From Paludibacteraceae bacterium (GTDB taxonomy: Bacteria > Bacteroidota > Bacteroidia > Bacteroidales > Paludibacteraceae): a stretch of DNA of 64,000 bases. Numbering within the stretch: position 1 is the first letter of the stretch; every line of letters starts with the position of its first letter. Below are positions 25,290 through 32,258 of the stretch, piece by piece. The stretch covers positions 1 through 64,000 of the forward strand of contig JAKSKX010000011.1 in assembly GCA_024401535.1 (NCBI GenBank), read 5' to 3'. Under the pieces are notes generated by a model. That model had not been told where the DNA came from, searched no databases, and saw only the letters and a list, made by a program, of their open reading frames with translations. Both the position numbers and the translations under genes were made by a program.

Positions 25290-25320
25290 AAAAGGCGCTA
25301 ACTTTATACGTTAACGCCTT
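25285..25320 (-). terminator. Terminator after the 164-aa membrane protein gene
   Basis: AAGGCGTTAAC/GTTAGCGCCTT stem (one mismatch) on the minus strand followed by seven T, between the membrane protein gene and pdxA. Confidence 0.8.
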
Positions 25321-25349
25321 CTAATATACCTCTCTTTGTATGAAAACAA

Positions 25350-25844
25350 TTAATCCTCTTGTGAAGTTTCGTCTGATGTTTCTGTTTTTTCTGTATCCTC
25401 TTCCTGCTTGTCAGAAGCGTTACAACCTATTGCGAATCCTGCATATGCTGCAATTCCATAGAAAATGATGTCCATAAATCCGAAATCAAGGAACGCCAAT
25501 TTCATAATTCCGCTAATGCCAAATTTTGAAATTATGTCGAGGTATGAAGTATCTGCTACATGACCGAATAGACCAATTACACAAAAAGCAGAGCCAAGTA
25601 TACATGTAAAAATCGAAAGTAAAGCACCAATAACTCCAAATTTTAAAGAGTCCTTGGCTGCGAATACTTTTACGGCATAACCAACACCAAAACCAGCAAA
25701 AAGCACCATTGCGCCGCTCTGTTTTTCTCTTACAATAGTTATCGCAGCTAAGATTATAGCTACAACTACAGCGGCGACTAGTCCAAGAACTATAGCACCA
25801 ACCATGTTGCCTTTCTTTTCTTCTAGAAATTCATTGTTCTCCAT
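25350..25844 (-). CDS. Hypothetical inner-membrane protein (164 aa)
   Basis: I do not recognise a named family. The protein has an acidic N-terminus (MENNEFLEEKKGN), then four to five hydrophobic segments: about residues 15-37, 45-60, 68-92, 108-120 and 122-140, with GAIVLGLVAAVVVAI as the first. It ends in an acidic Glu/Asp/Thr tail (EEDTEKTETSDETSQED). There is no catalytic motif. It lies between terminators after glyS and before pdxA, so it is expressed alone. A role as a small membrane transporter or stress protein would be a guess. Confidence 0.65.
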   Translation of the reverse strand: MENNEFLEEKKGNMVGAIVLGLVAAVVVAIILAAITIVREKQSGAMVLFAGFGVGYAVKVFAAKDSLKFGVIGALLSIFTCILGSAFCVIGLFGHVADTSYLDIISKFGISGIMKLAFLDFGFMDIIFYGIAAYAGFAIGCNASDKQEEDTEKTETSDETSQED

Positions 25845-25870
25845 TTTTTAATAGCGTTTATTGTTAATAT

Positions 25871-25908
25871 AAAAAAAGCTATAGCCGGAATCCCGACTAT
25901 AGCTTTTT
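25871..25908 (-). terminator. Terminator of glyS
   Basis: A stem AAAAGCTATAG/CTATAGCTTTT with a G/C-rich inner part and T-runs on both sides, just downstream of glyS on the minus strand. Confidence 0.85.
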
Positions 25909-25921
25909 CTATCTGTGATTA

Positions 25922-27472
25922 TTAGTCATTCATCATTGTCTTGTAAAGGTTTCTCATAGAGACAGCCTCTGCAATCTTGTTGTGAAGAGCATCAACGCTG
26001 ATGCGCTCCTGAGCCATAGTGTCGCGGTAACGAACTGTCACTGTGTTGTCCTCAAGAGTCTGGTGGTCAACAGTGATACAGAAAGGAGTACCGATAGCGT
26101 CTTGACGGCGGTATCTCTTACCGATTGTATCCTTCTCCTCGTAAGCACAGCGGAAGTCGAACTTAAGCTCGTTCATGATAGCCTGAGCCTTCTCTGGAAG
26201 TCCGTCCTTCTTCAACAATGGAAGAACAGCGCACTTGACTGGAGCCAAAGCAGCAGGCAAGTTAAGAACTACACGCTTGTCTCCACCTTCTAGCTCCTCC
26301 TCCTTGTATGAACCTGCAAGAACAGAAAGGAACATACGGTCAACACCGATAGAAGTCTCGATTACGTAAGGGATGTAAGACTTGTTGTCCTCTGGATCGA
26401 AGTACTCAAGTTTCTTGCCCGAGAACTGTCCGTGACGGCTCAAATCCCAGTTAGTACGAGAGTGGATACCCTCAACCTCCTTGAATCCGAATGGCATCTC
26501 GAACTCGATATCTGTAGCTGCGTTAGCGTAGTGAGCCAACTTGTCGTGGTCGTGGTAGCGGTACTTCTGGTCGCCTAGACCTAGTGCCTTGTGCCACTTC
26601 AAACGGAAGTTCTTCCAGTGCTTGAACCACTCCATCTCTGTACCTGGCTTGCAGAAGAACTGCATCTCCATCTGCTCGAACTCGCGCATACGGAAGATGA
26701 ACTGGCGGGCAACGATCTCGTTACGGAAAGCCTTACCTATCTGTGCGATACCGAAAGGAATCTTCATACGACCTGTCTTCTGTACGTTCAAGAAGTTTGT
26801 GAAGATACCCTGGCAAGTCTCTGGACGAAGGTAAACGTCCATAGTGTTGTCAGCAGAAGCACCGATCTGAGTCTTGAACATTAGGTTGAACTGCTTAACG
26901 TCAGTCCAGTTTCTTGTACCAGAGATAGGGCAGACAATCTCCTCGTCAAGGATAATCTGCTTTAGCTCGTCAAGGTTGTTGTCGTTCAAAGCCTTGGCGA
27001 AACGCTCGTGAAGTGCGTCTCTCTTCTCTGCATACTCCTTTACGCGAGCGTTAGTAGAGATGAACTGCTCCTTGTCGAATGCGTCGCCGAACTTCTTGGC
27101 TGCCTTCTCGCACTCCTTGTTTATCTTGTCGTCATACTTTGCAAGCTGGTCCTCGATAAGTACGTCGGCTCTATATCTCTTCTTTGAATCACGGTTGTCA
27201 ATCAAAGGGTCGTTGAATGCGTCAACGTGTCCTGAAGCCTTCCATGTTGTTGGCTCCATAAAGATGGCTGCATCGATACCTACGATATTCTGGTGAAGCA
27301 ATGTCATGCTGTCCCACCAATACTTCTTGATGTTGTTCTTTAACTCTACACCGTTCTGACCGTAGTCGTAAACAGCTGCCAATCCACCATAAATCTCACT
27401 TGAAGGGAATACGAATCCATACTCCTTGCAGTGCGATACTAACGCCTTGAATGCATCTTCCTGTGAAGCCAT
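25922..27472 (-). CDS. glyS: Glycyl-tRNA synthetase (dimeric type)
   Basis: Class II aminoacyl-tRNA synthetase charging tRNA-Gly, of the single-chain type found in Bacteroidetes rather than the alpha2beta2 form. I place the start at ATG 27472 (MASQEDAFKALVSHC), as in relatives; a TTG at 27502 would add ten poorly conserved residues. Motif 2 is seen in IAQIGKAFRNEIVARQFIFR and motif 3 in IPYVIETSIGVDRMFL; EMQFFCKPGTE near residue 260 is also typical. The C-terminal anticodon-binding domain starts near residue 405 (KCAVLPLLKKDGL). Single-gene unit with promoter match and terminator. Cytoplasmic, 516 aa. Confidence 0.95.
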   Translation of the reverse strand: MASQEDAFKALVSHCKEYGFVFPSSEIYGGLAAVYDYGQNGVELKNNIKKYWWDSMTLLHQNIVGIDAAIFMEPTTWKASGHVDAFNDPLIDNRDSKKRYRADVLIEDQLAKYDDKINKECEKAAKKFGDAFDKEQFISTNARVKEYAEKRDALHERFAKALNDNNLDELKQIILDEEIVCPISGTRNWTDVKQFNLMFKTQIGASADNTMDVYLRPETCQGIFTNFLNVQKTGRMKIPFGIAQIGKAFRNEIVARQFIFRMREFEQMEMQFFCKPGTEMEWFKHWKNFRLKWHKALGLGDQKYRYHDHDKLAHYANAATDIEFEMPFGFKEVEGIHSRTNWDLSRHGQFSGKKLEYFDPEDNKSYIPYVIETSIGVDRMFLSVLAGSYKEEELEGGDKRVVLNLPAALAPVKCAVLPLLKKDGLPEKAQAIMNELKFDFRCAYEEKDTIGKRYRRQDAIGTPFCITVDHQTLEDNTVTVRYRDTMAQERISVDALHNKIAEAVSMRNLYKTMMND

Positions 27473-27510
27473 ATCCTTATATTTGTATATATTATTATTC
27501 AATTATCGTG

Positions 27511-27518
27511 CAAAGATA
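27511..27518 (-). promoter_or_regulatory. Putative -7 promoter element of glyS
   Basis: TATCTTTG on the minus strand, 38 bases upstream of the glyS start at 27472; the -33 box is not evident. Confidence 0.45.
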
Positions 27519-27557
27519 ATAAATTATTGTTTATGAATGGGTGTCAGACTCTCAATT

Positions 27558-27590
27558 TTTGTTCTATGCCATAATTTTGTTATATCTTTG
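27558..27590 (+). promoter_or_regulatory. Putative promoter of the 180-aa gene
   Basis: TTTG at 27558-27561, a 21-base spacer and TATCTTTG at 27583-27590: a full match to the Bacteroidetes -33/-7 consensus, 34 bases before the start codon. Confidence 0.65.
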
Positions 27591-27624
27591 CACTGTCGGG
27601 TTTATATATAATATATAGTATAAT

Positions 27625-28167
27625 ATGGCAAGAAGATTACAGACATTTGTACTGTCATTGTTTGTTTGTGCTGTCTGCAGTGCAAAGATAAGTGATGTGT
27701 TGGGGGATAAGGAGAAGGACGGGTTCCGTCTGTTTGCGGACGTTATGCTTACTCATAACAATAACGAGAACTATTCGCACAGGGCTCCTGTAGTGGCTGT
27801 GTATGCGACACCGAGCTGTGGCTTCTCGTCATATTTCTTCTTGGGAGTTCGTGCCGGAGCCTTGATAATGCCGAACAACTATGCCACTTGTGTGCTTGGA
27901 CCAAATCTGCGCTGGAGTTTCGGCCGCAGGAATCTGCTGTATATTGACAAGGTGCCGTTTGGTTTCTGTTTCCCAAACAATTTGTTCCGAGATTTTTCCT
28001 TTGGTGCAAGAGTACCTATTGCAGAGAGGCATTCTGCATATGTTTCAGCAGGTTATGTGTTATATCCGTGCTATATAGACAGGGATAAGTATAGGGAAAA
28101 GTATGACACAACGCCTATTTTCGATTCATGGTTTGCACCGCAACTAAAGGTCGGTTTCAGTTTTTAG
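27625..28167 (+). CDS. Hypothetical exported protein, outer-membrane-barrel-like
   Basis: I do not recognise a family. The 180-residue product starts with a signal peptide (MARRLQTFVLSLFVCAVCSA), followed by short alternating strands rich in aromatic residues and glycines (FFLGVRAGALIM, LGPNLRWSFG, VSAGYVLYPCY) and ends in APQLKVGFSF, a terminal aromatic residue as in outer-membrane beta-barrels. An eight-stranded barrel of OmpX/OmpW size would fit the length. It has its own promoter match and no co-directional partner; glyS is divergent. Function unknown. Confidence 0.65.
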   Translation: MARRLQTFVLSLFVCAVCSAKISDVLGDKEKDGFRLFADVMLTHNNNENYSHRAPVVAVYATPSCGFSSYFFLGVRAGALIMPNNYATCVLGPNLRWSFGRRNLLYIDKVPFGFCFPNNLFRDFSFGARVPIAERHSAYVSAGYVLYPCYIDRDKYREKYDTTPIFDSWFAPQLKVGFSF

Positions 28168-28265
28168 AGGGGATTTGGGTATTATTGCTCAAAAAATCCT
28201 ATCTTTGCTTACGCAATAACAACTTATCGCTTGTATATTGCGAAAACCAACTTCTTGCAGACTAG

Positions 28266-28573
28266 CTTGAATGGAGAAAGTGGATTTTTGACATAGATAA
28301 TCGCAGCGCACAGGAAACTGGTTATGTTTTTGAGCCAGTCCTTGCTAGTTGCCTTGGTGGAGAGCCTGTTTCTGATAAACTATCTCCAGTAAGGAGAATT
28401 GATGAGAATGGGAATCCCACATCGAAAGGTAGGCAAGTGGATTGTTATATAGAAGATAAGGCAGAAGTTTATGAACTAAAAATGAGAGTTACAATTGCTG
28501 CAAGTGGTACAAAATCAATTACGAAGGCATCACTGGCTATGTTTATGGCAAGTATGCTAAAAAGAGCACTATG
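28266..28573 (+). pseudogene. Type II restriction endonuclease remnant joined to an SH3-like fragment
   Basis: From 28266 one open frame without a proper start reads a PD-(D/E)XK-like stretch: RQVDCYIEDKAEVYELKMRV, with D and E-x-K spaced as in restriction endonucleases, preceded by TGYVFEPVLASCLGG. Around 28503 the recognisable sequence stops, and from 28505 a different frame reads WYKINYEGITGYVYGKYAKRAL and stops at 28571-28573, which looks like the end of a bacterial SH3 domain. The two pieces therefore come from different genes fused out of frame by a deletion. No methylase is nearby. The rest of 28168-28789 holds no intact gene. Confidence 0.6.
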
Positions 28574-28789
28574 ATCGATCCTTAATGATTCATCCTATCA
28601 AGATTGACAACCATGAGTTATAATTATTGCAATCGGAGTTACGAACCATCGGTTAAGTTTAGATTCTCCGAAATGCAATAAATACAATAACACATTATAC
28701 CTATGAGAAAACTGAGAATTGAACCTATCGAGAATTTAAAAGAAACTCGGGAATGGTAGTATCAAGAATACCTAAAAACTAAAAGTAAA

Positions 28790-29803
28790 ATGAAGTCATA
28801 CGAAGAGTTTAAGACTATGGTTTATGCGAACCTCGTTTCATACAAAGAGGAGCACATAACCAAAGAGAGCGGCTGTTATAAAGGTTCACCGAGCAAGGAA
28901 TTCCTGCCAGAGACCTATTGGGAGAATGAATTGCCTGCCATGCTCTATCCTGGAATCAATGCGACTGTGTCAGATATCCAAAAGAGTATCTATAAGTATA
29001 AACCACATATTTTTGCAAATAAGCATGTAGCGAGTTCTCAGACTGCATGTGTGAATCTGTTCGTGCCTATCATGGAAAGTCCTGAGGTCGATCAGATACT
29101 CATGTCTTTGGAAGCATGTCCGAAGGATTTCAAGCATGTGGCAAAGGATCAGCTGTACCATGGCTATCGCTTCGAGTTCTGGGATTCAGTAGATGAAAAA
29201 TCCAAAGGGCTCTTAGGCGATCACTCTAAACAGGCAGGAACAGATAGCGATGTAGCCATTGCCTATTATAACACTAAGGATGAATTGTGTCTTTGGTTGA
29301 TTGAACATAAGTTGACAGAACAAGAGTTTACTACATGTGGCGCATATAAAAGTAAGGGGAATAATGAAGAGGGAAAAGACCATTGCCGTAAATGCTCAAT
29401 AGTTGAGATATTAGATAATCCTGGACTTTGCTACTATCACCGCGTGAGCAAATACAACTACTGGAATATCATGCGCGATGGTGCAGCTAAGTTCTTTTCT
29501 GGCGCATTTGACGGTAAGGGGTGTCCGTTCCGTGGCGGCATGAATCAGCTCTGGAGAAATCAGCTTTTGGCGATGGCTCTGGAAAAGAGTGGCGCATATA
29601 GGTCTGTCTCGTTTTCGGTTGTTCATCATCCTGACAATCACTTTCTGGATAGTTCTATGAAAGAGTTCTCTATCCTGACAGACCATTCTCCAAAGTTTAA
29701 CAGCTTTACGTCTGATAAACTTGTCCATGCAGCTGCAATAGACACCAATCTGAAGGAGTGGATCCAATGGTATTGCAAAGTGTACTATGGAGAGAGATTT
29801 TAA
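28790..29803 (+). CDS. Putative PGN_0703-like restriction endonuclease-family protein
   Basis: A 337-residue cytoplasmic protein resembling the PD-(D/E)XK nuclease group typified by Porphyromonas PGN_0703. The core is GTDSDVAIAYYNTKDELCLW followed by LIEHKLTEQEFTTCG: an aspartate, then E-H-K on the next strand (near residues 146-173). A possible metal-binding group follows, with C179, a CRKC pair near 199-202 and C219. The rest (FRGGMNQLWRNQLLAMAL, SFSVVHHPDN) is family-like. The start is uncertain: the same frame extends upstream to ATG 28703, but a TAG at 28757-28759 interrupts it. No methylase or helicase partner is adjacent. The function may be defence or unknown; family naming is from memory of related sequences. 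Confidence 0.65.
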   Translation: MKSYEEFKTMVYANLVSYKEEHITKESGCYKGSPSKEFLPETYWENELPAMLYPGINATVSDIQKSIYKYKPHIFANKHVASSQTACVNLFVPIMESPEVDQILMSLEACPKDFKHVAKDQLYHGYRFEFWDSVDEKSKGLLGDHSKQAGTDSDVAIAYYNTKDELCLWLIEHKLTEQEFTTCGAYKSKGNNEEGKDHCRKCSIVEILDNPGLCYYHRVSKYNYWNIMRDGAAKFFSGAFDGKGCPFRGGMNQLWRNQLLAMALEKSGAYRSVSFSVVHHPDNHFLDSSMKEFSILTDHSPKFNSFTSDKLVHAAAIDTNLKEWIQWYCKVYYGERF

Positions 29804-29840
29804 TAAACAATCATCTTAACAAGATTGACAACTGAATAGA

Positions 29841-29888
29841 AAACCCCACTGATTTTCAGCAGTAATGCCGATTGTCAGTGGGTTTGTT
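29841..29888 (+). terminator. Terminator-like hairpin after the PGN_0703-like gene
   Basis: AACCCCACTGA paired with TCAGTGGGTT around a loop of about 22 bases, followed by a T-rich stretch, 37 bases after the stop codon. Confidence 0.5.
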
Positions 29889-30417
29889 GTTCCCAAAATG
29901 AATCCCACAAGTCATGTTGGGAACATAAATGAACAATATAACAAAAAGTAATACAGCATTTTGAAACATAGTTGTAAAATAATGTGTATGTGTAAAAAAA
30001 TATGAATATGTTTGCTATTGCATTTGAAGCAAAAACTCGCAAGGTGATAAAGTCAAGTACATTATAGTTAACTAACATAATGAAAAACAAGATGTCAAGA
30101 AATCTATCATGGTTAAAATACTAGTTTTTATGTTTTCCCAATCCCATACACTTTCCATCGCCCTCGGCAAATCTCGTTTTCTCGCCGATGAAAGCGAAAA
30201 AGGAATGTTCAAATGCAAGTTTCTATGCAAAGGCAAATGTGTGGGGATATGTTGTTTGAATGTTCTCTGCCAAGAATTATGGAGAAAGAAAATAAATGTG
30301 TCTGTTCGTTGCCTGTCTGCCTCAGGCTTGAATAAATGTTTGTACAGTCGCTTTTAAGTTTCTTGGGTATCGAAATGCAAGTTGTTGATTCTTCTGTCAG
30401 AGGTCTATGATTAAAAA
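29889..30417. other. Non-coding accessory stretch
   Basis: No gene can be supported. A short frame MKNKMSRNLSWLKY at 30079 ends at once in a stop and could be the 5' end of a lost gene. An 82-codon frame at 30109-30357 is cysteine- and lysine-rich and looks non-coding. Confidence 0.4.
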
Positions 30418-30466
30418 AGAAAGAAAAGCACGGGTTTGCCCTAGATTATTGGCTTTGCCCGTGCCT
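30418..30466 (-). terminator. Terminator of the AsmA-to-agmatine deiminase operon
   Basis: GGCACGGG/CCCGTGC stem on the minus strand with T-rich sequence following (CTTTTCTTTC), 13 bases beyond the last stop codon. Confidence 0.8.
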
Positions 30467-30479
30467 TATGTTTGTCCTA

Positions 30480-31532
30480 CTATCTCAGATATCCATCTGG
30501 ATACTGCATAGTTACGCAGTGAAGAGAGCCATGCTGTCGGATAAGTGTCTGGCAGTCTATGCCAATGACCTCTCGGTCTGGAAATGCCGCCTGCAGTCTT
30601 TCTAGTGCAATCTTGTCTTTCTCTTGGTTGTATGTAGGGACAAGCACTGCACCGTTGATAATCAGGAAGTTTGCGTATGTGGCTGGCAGGCGCTCTCCAT
30701 CCTCGTAAACTGCATCGGGCAAAGGCAGTTCAACAAGCTTGTAAGGTTCCCCCTTATAGTTCGTTAGTGACTTCAACTCCTTCTCCATAGCCTGAAGGTC
30801 TGCGTAGTGGCTGTCTGTATTGTCATAGCACTTGACGTATGCTATAGTCTCGTTGTCGCAGAATCGGGCAAGGGTATCTACGTGCGAGTCTGTGTCGTCA
30901 CCCTCCAATGCACCGTGTTCAAGAGCCATGCACTTTGAGTAAAGCAAATCCTTGGAAATCTCGTCATTAAGTTCGTTCCATGAAAGGAATTCGTTTCTGT
31001 TCTTTGAGCAAAGACACTCGGTAGTGCTGAGCATATTTCCGTACTCGTCGAAATCCACAGCGCCTCCCTCCAAAGCTATGCGTGAGCTGACAAACTCAAC
31101 ATCCTCGGCAAAGCAGTTCTGAGCCTTCAGGTTCGGTGCAATCTGGTTGTCCTTGTTCGAGGCGAATTTCATGCCCCAGCCGTTGAACACAAAGTTAATG
31201 ACCTTCTTTCTTCCGTTGTCATTTATGGAAAGAACATTGTGGTCTCTTGCCCAAGTGTCATTGCTCGGAATAGTGAAGAATTTTATTCTCGAGAAGTCAG
31301 TGTCCGCACCGAGCTGAGTGCGTGTAAGCTGCTCGTCCTCGGTAGCGATGATAAGGTTCTCGAATCGGATGATTGTGTGGGCAAGCTCCACGAAGTTGCG
31401 GATTACATCGTCAAGGCAATAGTCCCAGTCAGAGTCTTTGTGAGGCCAAGTAAGCTGTACGGCACACTGCTTTTCCCACTCCGCCAAAGGTCTGCGCTTG
31501 ATATCAAATCTGTCGTTTATATATTCCTTCAT
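30480..31532 (-). CDS. aguA: Agmatine deiminase family protein
   Basis: Guanidine-modifying enzyme of the agmatine/peptidyl-arginine deiminase superfamily, which would turn agmatine into N-carbamoylputrescine in polyamine synthesis. Visible motifs are NDTWARDHN near residue 90 (usually WxRDxGP), ALEGGAVDFDEYGN near 155, HGALEGDDTDSHVDTLARF near 205 with the catalytic histidine, and the catalytic cysteine C339 in GSLHCVTMQ. The motif variants WARDHN and HGSLHC place it in a side branch of the family, so the substrate is less certain. Length 350 aa, cytoplasmic. It is the last gene of a seven-gene operon, 15 bp after DUF1573. Confidence 0.85.
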   Translation of the reverse strand: MKEYINDRFDIKRRPLAEWEKQCAVQLTWPHKDSDWDYCLDDVIRNFVELAHTIIRFENLIIATEDEQLTRTQLGADTDFSRIKFFTIPSNDTWARDHNVLSINDNGRKKVINFVFNGWGMKFASNKDNQIAPNLKAQNCFAEDVEFVSSRIALEGGAVDFDEYGNMLSTTECLCSKNRNEFLSWNELNDEISKDLLYSKCMALEHGALEGDDTDSHVDTLARFCDNETIAYVKCYDNTDSHYADLQAMEKELKSLTNYKGEPYKLVELPLPDAVYEDGERLPATYANFLIINGAVLVPTYNQEKDKIALERLQAAFPDREVIGIDCQTLIRQHGSLHCVTMQYPDGYLR

Positions 31533-31547
31533 ATTTTTATTCTGTTA

Positions 31548-31925
31548 TTATTCTTTGTTCTCTGCTTCAGTCTCTCCGTAGATGTAGAACCAGTATTTTT
31601 TCGGTTCTCCGTTGGTCTTGATATACACGTTTTCTCCGAAGCTTCCGGTGAACTGAGGAGAGTAGTGAACGACAACCATTGCACTGTCCCCCTTGTTCAA
31701 ATCCCTCTTTTCGTATTCCGTAGAGACGCATCCACACTTGGCCGAGGCACCCTTGACTCTAAGCACCTCCTCGCTCTCGTTTATTACGAAGAAAGTGTCA
31801 GAAGAGGCCTTTTGTCCGATTCTGGTGTTTATCTCTGCGCTGTATTTTGAAAGCCTGTATGACTTTGGAAGAAACGCAGGCTGGTACATCAGCACAAGCC
31901 CAAGGAAAGTTATAAGCAAGTTCAT
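31548..31925 (-). CDS. DUF1573 domain protein
   Basis: Exported protein of 125 residues with a single DUF1573 (ASPM/SPD-2/Hydin-like) beta-sandwich. The N-terminal hydrophobic segment MNLLITFLGLVLMYQPAFL acts as signal or anchor. Characteristic residues are VKGASAKCGCVSTEYEK with a CGC pair and VVHYSPQFTGSFGENVYIKTNG. Members are usually periplasmic or surface proteins in Bacteroidetes with unknown roles. The start overlaps the end of the YjbR gene by 4 bp, so translation is probably coupled. Confidence 0.85.
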   Translation of the reverse strand: MNLLITFLGLVLMYQPAFLPKSYRLSKYSAEINTRIGQKASSDTFFVINESEEVLRVKGASAKCGCVSTEYEKRDLNKGDSAMVVVHYSPQFTGSFGENVYIKTNGEPKKYWFYIYGETEAENKE

Positions 31926-32251
31926 TTCTTCTTCTTTTTGGTTACAAGGTCGAAACTATGCTGGACAAGTTCATCAAACATGGAACTAGAAAAATGTTCG
32001 TATAAAATCGTGTTCCAGTGCTTCTTGTTCATGTGGTATGCCGGAATGACTATGTCCGGATATTTCTCTCTAAGTTCTATAGCCCTGTCCGGATCGCACT
32101 TCATGGAAGCGATGGCCGAATCTCCCAGAAAGATAAGTCCGTACATCTTGCCGGCATTGTTCTTGAAAACTAGAACGTCGTCACCGAACGGAGTGCATTC
32201 ATTAGCCTCTGGCATTCTTAGGAAAGATTCTCTAACCTCTTCTATATTCAT
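31922..32251 (-). CDS. MmcQ/YjbR family protein
   Basis: Small DNA-binding-like protein of the MmcQ/YjbR (CyaY-like fold) family, 109 residues, cytoplasmic; biological role unknown. Family features are the start VRESFLRMPEANECTPFGDD, LVFKNNAGKMYGLIFL, the KCDPDRAIELREKYPDI segment, and PAYHMNKKHWNTI near residue 80. It ends in VTKKKKK, a basic tail. It begins 7 bp after the SusC gene and overlaps the DUF1573 gene by 4 bp. Confidence 0.88.
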   Translation of the reverse strand: MNIEEVRESFLRMPEANECTPFGDDVLVFKNNAGKMYGLIFLGDSAIASMKCDPDRAIELREKYPDIVIPAYHMNKKHWNTILYEHFSSSMFDELVQHSFDLVTKKKKK

Positions 32252-32258
32252 AACTATA

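Noticed and set aside
30109..30357. 82-codon plus-strand frame, cysteine/lysine-rich
   Set aside because: No ribosome site, no recognisable domain, odd composition and position in a stretch with other remnants. It may be part of an intergenic repeat; a genome-wide nucleotide search would settle it.
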